Origin: Chryseobacterium gleum | Lineage (GTDB): Bacteria > Bacteroidota > Bacteroidia > Flavobacteriales_D > Sanyastnellaceae | NCBI GenBank assembly: GCA_945897395.1 | Contig: CAMDFE010000015.1 | Span: 1 to 12,663 of the forward strand | Direction of reading: 5' to 3' | Length of the DNA stretch: 12,663 bases | Part shown: piece by piece, positions 1-7,023 of the stretch | Layout: each line of letters begins with the position of its first letter | Position numbering within the stretch: position 1 is the first letter of the stretch | Translations under genes and position numbers: made by a program | Notes under the pieces: model-generated | What the model was told of the DNA's origin: nothing | Database searches by the model: none | Seen by the model: only the letters and a program-made list of their open reading frames with translations

Positions 1-18
1 TTCTAATTCGAAACGATA

Positions 19-591
19 GTGGAGCTTGTATCAACTTTTCTTCCAACACAATACGGCGACTTTGAAATTAAGGCGTTCGATAGCGGCAGTGCTGAACTAC
101 CGAACTTGGCTTTAATTCACCCAGAATGCGATAAGTCGTCACCTGTAGTTGTGCGTATTCATTCAGAATGCATGACCGGAGATGTCTTCGGCTCACGCAA
201 ATGCGATTGCGGCGATCAGCTGCACGAAGCACTGAAACAATGCGGAGAAGAAAAAGGTGTTTTAATATACTTGCGTCAGGAAGGAAGAGGAATCGGATTA
301 ATCAATAAATTAAAGGCCTACCAGCTTCAAGAGAAGGGTATGGATACCGTTGAAGCCAATGAGGCGCTGGGTTTCGATGCCGATTTAAGAACGTTTGATC
401 AAGCAGTAGAAATTTTATTGGAGTTGGAAATTCGACAAGTAAAGTTGTTGACGAACAATCCGCTGAAGATGGAAGCTCTTCAAGGCATAGGTTTTGTAAG
501 CGTTGAGCGCGTTCCGATTTACGGTGCAGAATTCGATTCGAATAAAAATTATTTGAATACGAAGCGCGAAAAAATGGGACATCAACTTTGA
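19..591 (+). CDS. ribA: GTP cyclohydrolase II (standalone RibA)
   Basis: Cytosolic enzyme that opens GTP to 2,5-diamino-6-ribosylamino-pyrimidinone phosphate, formate and pyrophosphate, the first step of riboflavin synthesis. Seen in the 190-residue product: the N-terminal LPTQYGDF segment, the zinc cysteines C51, C62 and C64 in SECMTGDVFGSRKCDCG, the nucleotide-binding RQEGRGIGL loop (86-94), DTVEAN (109-114), the catalytic-region ADLRTF (R124 aligns with E. coli Arg128), LLTNNPLKME, and the typical KMGH ending. Length is close to E. coli RibA (about 196). The start is GTG, forced by an in-frame TAA at 4-6 with no ATG between. No 3,4-DHBP synthase domain is attached, so this is not the RibBA fusion. 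The next gene begins 10 nt downstream. Function is sure; the exact start is slightly less so because only 18 upstream bases are visible. Confidence 0.95.
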   Translation: MELVSTFLPTQYGDFEIKAFDSGSAELPNLALIHPECDKSSPVVVRIHSECMTGDVFGSRKCDCGDQLHEALKQCGEEKGVLIYLRQEGRGIGLINKLKAYQLQEKGMDTVEANEALGFDADLRTFDQAVEILLELEIRQVKLLTNNPLKMEALQGIGFVSVERVPIYGAEFDSNKNYLNTKREKMGHQL

Positions 592-601
592 TTCTTTCAA
601 C

Positions 602-2032
602 ATGAATAAAGGCTTATTCATTTTCTTCATTTTCTGTTGTTCGTTGGGAATGCTGCATGCCCAAAATTGCGAGTACACACCGACGAAGAATGTTCAGAAA
701 CTATTGGATAAGGCAGCGGATGGAAAAAAGTATGCCAGCGATGAACGTATAGTATTTTTGGAACAAGCATTAGAGCAAGATGCGGAATGCCTTCCGTGTA
801 TGCTTCAGTTGGGTGAAATGAAATTCCTTCGGGCAAAAAGACAAGGTTCCGGCTTTGAAGAAACCATTCGATTGTACGAAGACCTAAAAGCAAAGTGCGA
901 AGAGTATCATTCTGAAATGTATTATTTCTTGGGTGCTATGCACTACGCCAATCAAGCCTACGATGAAGCCACAGAGTCTTTCGAAAAGTTTTTGCGCTTT
1001 TCAGATAGTGATCCTTCGAAATTTAATTCGAACTACGATAAAAAATACACCGAAGTTCAAGAGGCTTTAATTTCAGTGAAAGCCTACAACAAGATTTTCA
1101 ATGGAAACAAAAATTACGTTTTCAAACCGAAAAAAGTAACAGGTGTTTCAACGCCTAGCGATGAATACCTTCCTATGATTTCTCCAGATGGTGAAATTTT
1201 GTTCTTCACGCGTTTGCTAATTAAGCAGGCCAAAGGAGATTTCACAAGTAAAGAGGTTGAAGAATTTACATGGAGCAAGCGCGTCGACATTAATGCGCAA
1301 TTCGACAATGGGCTTGCACTTCCTCCGCCATTCAATAAAGGCGGTTCGTGCGGAGGAGCAACTCTCTCAATTGACAACAAAGAACTCATTATCGCAAAGT
1401 CGAATCCGAATGCGAAAAATGCAAACAACATTGATTTGTTTTCAACGCGATTTGAACTCATCACAAAAGACAATGGAACAATCGGTTATGTATGGAGCGA
1501 CTGGGTAAGTTTGGGTGAAGGGGTGAACACACCAGACGGTTGGGAAGCACAGCCCTCATTGAGTGGAGACGGACGAACGCTCATTTTCGCTGCAGTGCGT
1601 CCAGAATGCATGAAAGACAATTCAGGAAATTTCAGTCACGATTTATTCATGTCGCGTAAGCAATCCGACGGCACATGGGGCAAGTGCTCGCCGCTTCCTG
1701 CTTCCATTAACACAAAGGGACAAGAGAAGGCGCCGTTTATTCACAGCGATAGTCATACGATTTATTTTTCAAGCGATGGGCATTTGGGTGTAGGTGGAAT
1801 GGATTTCTTTTACGCGAAAATGAACGACGACGAAACCTTCAGCGAAGTGGAGAACATTGGAACTCCGATTAACGATGAGAATGATCAGATAGGAATTATT
1901 GTAAGTAGCGACGGGGAGTTGGCGTACTTCGGAGCAGAGAGATATTTGGGTGAAAAGAGTTACGATATTTTTCAATTCAATATGCCGGAAAAGCAAAGCC
2001 CGAGCGCGTTGCAATTATTAAGGGGGAAGTAA
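602..2032 (+). CDS. TPR/PD40-propeller part of an OmpA-family envelope protein (5' part of a frameshifted gene)
   Basis: N-terminal part of a Bacteroidota envelope protein. Residues 1-20 form a signal peptide with probable cleavage after HA. Residues about 45-165 are helical TPR-like (LEQALEQDAECLPC, YYFLGAMHYANQAYDEATESF). From about 185 onward come WD40-like PD40 strands: EYLPMISPDGEILFF (188-202), AQPSLSGDGRTLIF (316-329), KAPFIHSDSHTIYFSSDG (376-393) and DQIGIIVSSDGELAYFG (428-444). The frame as read ends with an unrelated tail after MPEK (residue 464) and a TAA at 2030. The -1 frame carries the expected continuation AKPERVAIIKGEV, leading into the OmpA domain at 2107-2634. The gene is therefore really one unit (602-2634, about 677 residues) split by a 1-nt indel near 1989-1993. 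By family knowledge such proteins are periplasmic/outer-membrane peptidoglycan-anchored; the specific role is unknown. Confidence 0.85.
   Translation: MNKGLFIFFIFCCSLGMLHAQNCEYTPTKNVQKLLDKAADGKKYASDERIVFLEQALEQDAECLPCMLQLGEMKFLRAKRQGSGFEETIRLYEDLKAKCEEYHSEMYYFLGAMHYANQAYDEATESFEKFLRFSDSDPSKFNSNYDKKYTEVQEALISVKAYNKIFNGNKNYVFKPKKVTGVSTPSDEYLPMISPDGEILFFTRLLIKQAKGDFTSKEVEEFTWSKRVDINAQFDNGLALPPPFNKGGSCGGATLSIDNKELIIAKSNPNAKNANNIDLFSTRFELITKDNGTIGYVWSDWVSLGEGVNTPDGWEAQPSLSGDGRTLIFAAVRPECMKDNSGNFSHDLFMSRKQSDGTWGKCSPLPASINTKGQEKAPFIHSDSHTIYFSSDGHLGVGGMDFFYAKMNDDETFSEVENIGTPINDENDQIGIIVSSDGELAYFGAERYLGEKSYDIFQFNMPEKQSPSALQLLRGK
1988..1994 (+). other. Frameshift site in the OmpA/PD40 gene
   Basis: The run GAAAAGC (four A at 1989-1992) is where the upstream frame (602-2032) must pass to the -1 frame. 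With one more A, the codons read Met-Pro-Glu-Lys-Ala-Lys-Pro-Glu-Arg-Val, which joins the PD40 domain smoothly to the KGEV linker typical of this family. The -1 frame is open from 1954 to 2634. A homopolymer deletion or a sequencing/assembly error is the simplest reading. A -1 ribosomal slip on A-AAG would give the same protein, but no supporting stem-loop was identified. Confidence 0.8.
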
Positions 2033-2106
2033 AAGGCGACGATGGTTCTCCTGCCCAGAACGCATCTGTAACCATTCAATATGCGCAATCAGGTAGTGAA
2101 GAGCAG

Positions 2107-2634
2107 GTGAAGGTGAACAACGACGATGGTTCTTATGCTGCCATTGTTCGGACGAATAAGAAAGAAGATGTGGTGTTGAAAGTGGAAGGAGAAAACATTG
2201 CGTTCAATGCCCATGTCATTTCGAGAAAAGAGAACGAGGATCCTGCAGCTATTTTGAAATTGAATTTGGAAACTTCGGTCGTTGCAGAAAACAAACCGTT
2301 TGTCATTAACGATATTTATTATTCAACCAGTTCGACTTCCATTAACGAAGAATCGAAATTGATTTTGATTCAGTTTGCAGATTATTTGAAAGAGCATGCG
2401 TCTTGGATTATTGAAATACGCGGACATACGGACAATATTGGAGACGATAAATCGAATGAAGCACTATCTTTAGGAAGAGCAAATCAAGTTAAGGACTTTT
2501 TGGTTTCGAATGGTGTGAAGGTGGAGCAGCTTTCGGCAAAGGGATTCGGGAAATCGAAACCAGTTGCATCGAACGACACCGAGTCGGGAAGAGCGAGGAA
2601 CAGAAGAACAGAATTTGTTATTAAAAAATTATAG
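2107..2634 (+). CDS. OmpA-like C-terminal domain (3' part of the frameshifted OmpA/PD40 gene)
   Basis: The open frame runs from 1954 to the TAG at 2632-2634. The GTG at 2107 is only the first formal start, since homologous linker sequence (KGEVKGDDGSPAQNASVTI) is already encoded from about 2017. That linker resembles the carboxypeptidase-regulatory-like insert found before OmpA domains. Residues about 65-175 form an OmpA/MotB peptidoglycan-binding domain: IEIRGHTDNIGDDKSNEALS followed by GRANQVKDFLVSNGV, then SAKGFGKSKPVASNDTESG and RARNRRTEFVI. The TD..G and LS..RA residues of the diaminopimelate-binding pocket are present. This piece has no signal peptide and cannot reach the periplasm unless joined to the upstream part. 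It ends one base before the trmD start. Confidence 0.85.
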   Translation: MKVNNDDGSYAAIVRTNKKEDVVLKVEGENIAFNAHVISRKENEDPAAILKLNLETSVVAENKPFVINDIYYSTSSTSINEESKLILIQFADYLKEHASWIIEIRGHTDNIGDDKSNEALSLGRANQVKDFLVSNGVKVEQLSAKGFGKSKPVASNDTESGRARNRRTEFVIKKL

Positions 2635-2635
2635 C

Positions 2636-3307
2636 ATGCGAGTAGATATTTTAACCATTCTTCCTCGCTTGCTCGACGGTCCTTTTGCAGATTCTATTTT
2701 GAATCGCGCACAGAAGAACGGCTTGTGTGAAATTCACATTCACAACATCCGCGATTATTCAACCGATAAGCACAAGAGTGTTGACGACTATCAGTTCGGT
2801 GGAGGAGCGGGCATGGTTATGCTCATTCAGCCTATAGCAGATTGCATTGATAAGTTGAAAGCGGAACGCGACTACGATGAGATTATTTATTTGACTCCAG
2901 ACGGCGATCGACTAAACCAAAGCATGTGCAACACCTTTTCGTTGGGAAAGAATTTGCTAATGATATGTGGACATTACAAGGGAATTGATCAGCGCTTGCG
3001 TGATCATTATGTAACGCGTGAAATATCTATTGGCGATTATGTTTTAAGCGGAGGAGAATTAGCGGCTGCCGTTTTGGTAGATGCGATAGTGCGATTAATT
3101 CCGGGTGTCATGAACGATGAGACGAGTGCATTAACCGATTCATTTCAAGATAACTTATTGGCACCGCCGGTGTACACAAGGCCTGCAGAGTATAACGGTT
3201 GGAAGGTTCCAGAGGTTTTGACTTCTGGAAATTTCAAACTCATTGAAGAATGGCGCATGCAGCAAGCTTTCGAGAAAACGAAAACAAGAAGACCCGACTT
3301 GCTATGA
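2636..3307 (+). CDS. trmD: tRNA (guanine-N1)-methyltransferase TrmD
   Basis: SPOUT-class methyltransferase that uses S-adenosylmethionine to make m1G37 in tRNAs and so prevents +1 frameshifting. The 223-residue product shows VDILTILPRLLDGPF at the N-terminus, FGGGAGMVM (54-62), LLMICGHYKGIDQR (107-120) and the trefoil-knot segment ISIGDYVLSGGELAA (130-144), which binds the cofactor. R153 and D168 (LTDSF) align with E. coli Arg154 and catalytic Asp169. The end WRMQQAFEKTKTRRPDLL is typical. Slightly shorter than E. coli TrmD (255), lacking only the variable tail. The ATG at 2636 was chosen because the family begins at this Met; the longer open frame from 2564 merely overlaps the OmpA gene. The stop overlaps the rarA start (ATGA). 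Confidence 0.98.
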   Translation: MRVDILTILPRLLDGPFADSILNRAQKNGLCEIHIHNIRDYSTDKHKSVDDYQFGGGAGMVMLIQPIADCIDKLKAERDYDEIIYLTPDGDRLNQSMCNTFSLGKNLLMICGHYKGIDQRLRDHYVTREISIGDYVLSGGELAAAVLVDAIVRLIPGVMNDETSALTDSFQDNLLAPPVYTRPAEYNGWKVPEVLTSGNFKLIEEWRMQQAFEKTKTRRPDLL

Positions 3308-4569
3308 GCACGCCACTAGCGGAGAGAATGCGTCCGAAAACATTCGATGAGTATGTTGGGCAATCGCATTTGATAGGCAAGGGCGCAGTGCTTCGTAGCA
3401 TTATTGAAAGCGGACATATTCCAAGTATGATTTTCTGGGGTCCTCCGGGTGTTGGAAAAACAACGCTGGAAAACATTATTGCGCAAACACAACAACGTCC
3501 GTTCTTTTCTTTAAGCGCGATTAATAGTGGAGTGAAAGAAATTCGTGAAGTGATAGATCAGGCAGGTACGGGCGGACTGTTTCAGAAGAGCGCCATTTTA
3601 TTCATAGATGAGATTCATCGGTTTTCAAAAAGTCAACAAGATTCGTTACTAGGTGCCGTTGAGAAGGGAGTTGTCACCCTTATAGGTGCAACAACAGAGA
3701 ATCCTTCTTTCGAAGTGAATAGTGCGTTGCTTTCACGTTCGCAGGTGTACACGCTGCACGCTTTGTCGAAAGACGAATTGAATCAGGTGTTGGAAGATGT
3801 GATTGTTCGCGATGAGGTGCTTCGCGCAAAAAATATTCAACTAGAAGAAACACAGTCGCTCTTGAAATACAGCGGTGGTGATGCGCGTAGGTTGTTGAAT
3901 GTACTTGAGTTGGTTGTTGAATCTATTTCAGAGACGCCTTGTGTTGTGAAAAATGAATCGGTAGAAAATGTGATTCAGACCAATGCTGCACGTTACGACA
4001 AGACGGGTGAAATGCATTACGATGTTATTTCAGCATTTATAAAAAGTGTAAGAGGAAGTCATGCACAAGCTGCTACGTATTACTTGGCGCGCATGATTAA
4101 AGGCGGGGAAGATCCGTTGTTCATTGCGCGACGACTGGTTATTCTCTCTTCTGAAGATATTGGATTGGCGAATCCGAATGCTCTGTTAATTGCGGAAGCA
4201 ACCTTTCGCGCTGTTCAAAATATAGGTTGGCCTGAAGCGCGCATTCCGCTGAGTATGTGCACAGTGTATTTGGCAACCAGCGCGAAAAGTAATTCAGTCT
4301 ATACCGCTATTGATGTGGCTTTGGCGTTGGTGGAACAGACAGGTGATCTAACTGTTCCCATGCATCTTCGCAACGCACCAACGAAATTAATGAAGGAGTT
4401 GGGATACGGAAAGAACTACGAATACGCGCATGCACACGAAGGAAATTTTGTTCGTCAAGAATTTCTTCCACAAGAAATTTCGTCGACTGAATTCTACATT
4501 CCAGGGAATAATCCGAAGGAAGCCGCAATTCTAAAATGGCTTCAAGAACGCTGGGGGACGAATGAATAA
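3304..4569 (+). CDS. rarA: Replication-associated recombination ATPase RarA (MgsA)
   Basis: AAA+ ATPase of the RarA/MgsA/WRNIP1 family, a clamp-loader relative acting at stalled replication forks. The 421-residue product starts PLAERMRPKTFDEYVGQSHLIG, the family's N-terminal signature. Walker A is GPPGVGKTT (46-54) and Walker B is ILFIDEIHRF (98-107). Sensor 1 lies in LIGATTENPSFEVNSALLSR. The C-terminal part has the family's collar segment ARMIKGGEDPLFIARRLVILSSEDIGLANP and the PMHLRNAPTKLMKELGYG.Y.YAH tail. Length is close to E. coli RarA (447). The ATG at 3304, overlapping the trmD stop, is preferred over an upstream in-frame ATG at 3250 because homology begins here. The 3' end overlaps the acyltransferase gene by 8 nt. 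Confidence 0.97.
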   Translation: MSTPLAERMRPKTFDEYVGQSHLIGKGAVLRSIIESGHIPSMIFWGPPGVGKTTLENIIAQTQQRPFFSLSAINSGVKEIREVIDQAGTGGLFQKSAILFIDEIHRFSKSQQDSLLGAVEKGVVTLIGATTENPSFEVNSALLSRSQVYTLHALSKDELNQVLEDVIVRDEVLRAKNIQLEETQSLLKYSGGDARRLLNVLELVVESISETPCVVKNESVENVIQTNAARYDKTGEMHYDVISAFIKSVRGSHAQAATYYLARMIKGGEDPLFIARRLVILSSEDIGLANPNALLIAEATFRAVQNIGWPEARIPLSMCTVYLATSAKSNSVYTAIDVALALVEQTGDLTVPMHLRNAPTKLMKELGYGKNYEYAHAHEGNFVRQEFLPQEISSTEFYIPGNNPKEAAILKWLQERWGTNE

Positions 4570-5638
4570 TAACACGACACGAAACTTTGGACTCGACTTA
4601 TTTCGAGCGTTGGCCATTGTGTTGGTTGTGTTGTCTCACGGAAAATTTTTGTTGAATGGAACGGTGCTAGAGAATTTTCCATTCGTGAAAATGTTAGACG
4701 GGGTTGATTTGTTTTTTGTTTTAAGTGGATTTTTAATTGGTGGAATTTTATTGAAGTCTTCCTCAGAAGGATTGAATTGGCGGGATGTTGCGCATTTTTG
4801 GAAAAGACGTTGGTTGCGCACACTCCCCAATTATTACTTGATTTTATTATTGAATTTTATTTTCGTTTCTTATGGAATTATCTCCGGTGACTTGAATGCT
4901 TTTGGTTGGAAGTTTATCGTTTTCCTTCAAAATTTCTCGAAGCCACTTATCGGTTTTTTCTGGGAATCGTGGAGTCTAGCAGTGGAGGAGTGGTTTTACA
5001 TTTTTACTCCAATTATGCTTTGGGGACTGCTGAAAGTTTTGCGATTGAAATGGGCTTATCTAATAGCAACGCTTTTGATGATTGCAATTCCATTTATTTA
5101 TCGCGCTTATTCATTTGACCCCACGCTCGACGATTTTTGGTTCGATGTGCAGGTTCGAAAGATTGTCGTGTTTCGACTCGATGCCATTGCATTCGGATTG
5201 TTGCTTGCATGGGCTTATTCGTTCTATAAAAATTTGTGGGACAAGTGGAAGAATGTAGCGCTCGTTTTAGGATTGGCAATTGTTTTATTCCTGTTGAATA
5301 ACGGTGCTTCGAATACCACGTTTTATCGTCAAGTGTTTTATTTCAGTATAACACCTTTAGCCATTGCGCTCATCCTTCCTTGGTTTGAAGGAATTACTTC
5401 TTCTTGGAAACGCTTGGTTGCAGCGGTGACGCATATCAGTAAAATTTCCTATTCGATGTATTTAATTAACCTCGCATTGGTTGCGCAGGTTATCGGATTG
5501 AATTTTCCTGTTCAAGGAAATGCAGATGGGGTAATGAAGTACGTTGCCTATTGGTTCATTGTGATTTCAGTTTCTTCGGCGCTTTACTACTTTGTGGAAA
5601 GGCCGATTCTTCGGTGGAGAGATTACGCTTCGCGATGA
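4562..5638 (+). CDS. Membrane acyltransferase, acyltransferase-3 (OafA/YrhL-like) family
   Basis: Integral inner-membrane protein (358 aa, about ten hydrophobic segments) of the family that O-acylates surface polysaccharides, peptidoglycan or other cell-surface molecules. The N-terminus shows the conserved R-X10-H motif (R15 to H26 in FRALAIVLVVLSHG), followed by DLFFVLSGFLIGGIL (49-63) and the SWSLAVEEWFYIF box (136-148). The C-terminus FVERPILRWR closes the last helix. The acyl donor and acceptor cannot be told from sequence. It overlaps rarA by 8 nt and is probably the last gene of the ribA-trmD-rarA run. The last three codons and the TGA stop belong to the first unit of the hairpin array that follows, so the extreme C-terminus (ASR) may be array-derived. 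Confidence 0.94.
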   Translation: MNNNTTRNFGLDLFRALAIVLVVLSHGKFLLNGTVLENFPFVKMLDGVDLFFVLSGFLIGGILLKSSSEGLNWRDVAHFWKRRWLRTLPNYYLILLLNFIFVSYGIISGDLNAFGWKFIVFLQNFSKPLIGFFWESWSLAVEEWFYIFTPIMLWGLLKVLRLKWAYLIATLLMIAIPFIYRAYSFDPTLDDFWFDVQVRKIVVFRLDAIAFGLLLAWAYSFYKNLWDKWKNVALVLGLAIVLFLLNNGASNTTFYRQVFYFSITPLAIALILPWFEGITSSWKRLVAAVTHISKISYSMYLINLALVAQVIGLNFPVQGNADGVMKYVAYWFIVISVSSALYYFVERPILRWRDYASR

Positions 5639-5717
5639 CGCAACTCGTTGCGATGACAATCTGCGATTGATGACCACTTCGTGGATGACGGCGAAGCCGA
5701 TGACCGCAGAGCGGATT
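5626..5717. repeat. Mini-hairpin array 1 (GATGAC-spaced inverted repeats)
   Basis: Six short inverted repeats separated by five exact copies of GATGAC (5634, 5652, 5669, 5684, 5699). In order: CGCttcGCG, GCAACtcGTTGC, AATCtgcGATT, CACttcGTG, GGCgaaGCC and CGCagaGCG, then a degenerate GATTAA. Period is 15-18 bp. The array exactly fills the 77-nt gap between the convergent acyltransferase and pyrD genes: the acyltransferase TGA lies inside the first GATGAC, and the final GATTAA overlaps the complement of the pyrD TAA. It may act as a two-way transcription or mRNA end, but there is no U-tract. Confidence 0.85.
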
Positions 5718-6735
5718 AATGAATGTGGTTTGCGATATTACGTGCGATGGAAGGACCTTCATAGATGAAGCCCGTGTATACTTGAACAAGGGAAGCACCT
5801 GCATCTATTTTTTCTTGCGCATTTTGTGAAGTATGAATTCCACCAACGCCAATGATTGGAAATGCGCCGTTCGATTTTGAATGCAGATAGCTAATCACTT
5901 CGGTTGAACGCGAACGCACAGGCGCCCCGCTTAATCCGCCCATTCCAATGCTTTGAATGGTTTGTGTACTCGTTTGCAAATGCTCCCGAGAGATGGTTGT
6001 GTTCGTTGCAATGACTCCAGCAATTTTTGTTTGAAGAACAATTTCAACAATGTCATTCAATTGATCATCTGTTAAATCTGGAGCAATTTTTAAAAAGATT
6101 GGACGCGGTTTTGGGAACGTATTATTTGTTTCCGCAAGAGCAGAAAGAATTTTCATTAATGGTTCTTTCTCTTGCAGCTCGCGTAAACCCGGTGTATTCG
6201 GAGAACTCACATTCACCACGAAATAATCGACACAATCGTGAAGGGCATTCAAACAAATTAAATAATCACTTAACGCATCATCATTCGGAGTGATTTTATT
6301 TTTTCCAATATTTCCTCCAACAATAATATTCGATTCGCGTTTTCTCAAGCGCACTGCAGCGTCTTCGGCGCCACCGTTATTAAATCCCAAACGATTAATC
6401 AATCCATTATCTGACGGAAGTCTGAATAAGCGTGGTTTGTCATTTCCCGGTTGAGCCTTCGGCGTAAGCGTTCCTATTTCCACATGTCCGAATCCTAACA
6501 ACGCCAACTCATCTATCCATCGCGCATCTTTATCAAATCCCGCAGCCAATCCAACCTTGTTCGGAAATTCAATTCCTGCTACAAAAATCTTGTTTACTTT
6601 CGTTTTGAAAATTGATTTTAAAATCATTTTCCCTCCAGGAATTCTTGAAGAAAATTTCAATAAATCCATGGCCAAGTAATGCGCCTTCTCCGGAGAAAAA
6701 AGAAAAAAGAATGGTTTAATCAGAAGCTTATACAT
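5716..6735 (-). CDS. pyrD: Dihydroorotate dehydrogenase (quinone), class 2
   Basis: FMN enzyme of the inner-membrane face that oxidises dihydroorotate to orotate with quinone in pyrimidine synthesis. The 339-residue product (E. coli 336) has the N-terminal membrane-contact helices KPFFFLFSPEKAHYLAMDLLK characteristic of class 2. It then shows VGLAAGFDKDA (61-71), VEIGTLTPKAQPGN (85-98), NRLGFNNGG (114-122), NVSSPNTPGLREL with catalytic Ser178 and FMN/substrate residues N175 and N180, FLKIAPDL, ATNTT (243-247), GGLSG, and the phosphate-binding GVGGI and QVYTGF loops. The start is set at ATG 6735-6733, where family homology begins. An in-frame extension to 6996 is translated hairpin repeat (Asp/Glu-rich) and is rejected. 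The TAA abuts array 1. Confidence 0.97.
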   Translation of the reverse strand: MYKLLIKPFFFLFSPEKAHYLAMDLLKFSSRIPGGKMILKSIFKTKVNKIFVAGIEFPNKVGLAAGFDKDARWIDELALLGFGHVEIGTLTPKAQPGNDKPRLFRLPSDNGLINRLGFNNGGAEDAAVRLRKRESNIIVGGNIGKNKITPNDDALSDYLICLNALHDCVDYFVVNVSSPNTPGLRELQEKEPLMKILSALAETNNTFPKPRPIFLKIAPDLTDDQLNDIVEIVLQTKIAGVIATNTTISREHLQTSTQTIQSIGMGGLSGAPVRSRSTEVISYLHSKSNGAFPIIGVGGIHTSQNAQEKIDAGASLVQVYTGFIYEGPSIARNIANHIH

Positions 6736-6747
6736 GCTGCAAAAATA
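6736..6747 (-). promoter_or_regulatory. Possible -7 box (TATTTTTG) abutting the pyrD start
   Basis: On the minus strand TATTTTTG matches the Bacteroidota -7 consensus TAnnTTTG and is followed by only CAGC before the ATG. A TTG lies 15 nt upstream of the box, closer than the usual about 19 nt. If used, the transcript would start at or next to the ATG (leaderless or nearly so). The same arrangement precedes the epimerase gene at 11292. Motif match only. Confidence 0.4.
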
Positions 6748-6763
6748 CAGCATCTCATCCATC

Positions 6764-6957
6764 AATCGAAGATTGTCATCAACGCAGTTGTCATCCGCTC
6801 CGCGGTCATCACCTTCGGTGTCCTCGGCTTCGCCGTCATCCGCTCCGCGGTCATCACCTTCGGTGTCCTCGGCTTCGCCGTCATCCGCTCTGCGGTCATC
6901 ACCGAAGGTGTCATCACAACGTGTTGTGTCATCGGCTTCGCCGTCATCCGCTCCGCG
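6764..6957. repeat. Mini-hairpin array 2 (GTCATC-spaced inverted repeats, 15-bp period)
   Basis: Thirteen inverted repeats separated by twelve spacers, ten GTCATC and two GTCCTC. Units in + order: AATCgaaGATT, AACgcaGTT, CGCtccGCG, ACCttcGGT, GGCttcGCC, CGCtccGCG, ACCttcGGT, GGCttcGCC, CGCtctGCG, ACCgaaGGT, ACAACgtGTTGT, GGCttcGCC, CGCtccGCG. Most units are 9 + 6 = 15 bp. Arms vary but remain complementary. The array occupies most of the 330-nt divergent gap between pyrD and the 7066 gene; the rest (6958-7065) holds a putative promoter for the latter. Because 15 is a multiple of three, several spurious open frames run through it on both strands. Confidence 0.9.
6796..6885. repeat. Perfect 45-bp tandem duplication within array 2
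   Basis: Positions 6796-6840 and 6841-6885 are identical: three units each (CGCtccGCG, ACCttcGGT and GGCttcGCC with spacers GTCATC, GTCCTC, GTCATC). A third, diverged copy starts at 6886 with CGCtctGCG and ACCgaaGGT. The pattern indicates recent expansion by slippage or unequal recombination at the three-unit level. Confidence 0.95.
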
Positions 6958-7023
6958 GTTTTGGTGAATAACTCTGTTGATATGTGTCAATCTCACTTTC
7001 GTCGCAAGGCTTCGTATGCCGTT

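Noticed and set aside
602..661. Lipoprotein signal in the PD40 protein
   Set aside because: The CC at residues 12-13 is not preceded by a proper lipobox; a signal peptidase I site after HA (residue 20) fits better.
2564..2635. N-terminal extension of TrmD
   Set aside because: It lies within the OmpA-domain coding sequence; family homology starts at the Met at 2636.
3250..3303. N-terminal extension of RarA
   Set aside because: It overlaps the conserved TrmD C-terminus in another frame; the RarA signature starts at 3304.
4542..4823. Minus-strand ORFs over the acyltransferase gene
   Set aside because: Shadow frames of a clearly conserved membrane-protein gene, with no domain of their own.
5626..5717. 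Classical Rho-independent terminator
   Set aside because: Stems of 3-5 bp with no T-run; any termination role would need to be of another kind.
6764..6957. CRISPR array
   Set aside because: The constant element is only 6 bp, the intervening units are themselves palindromic and recur, the period is 15 bp, and no cas gene is in the window.
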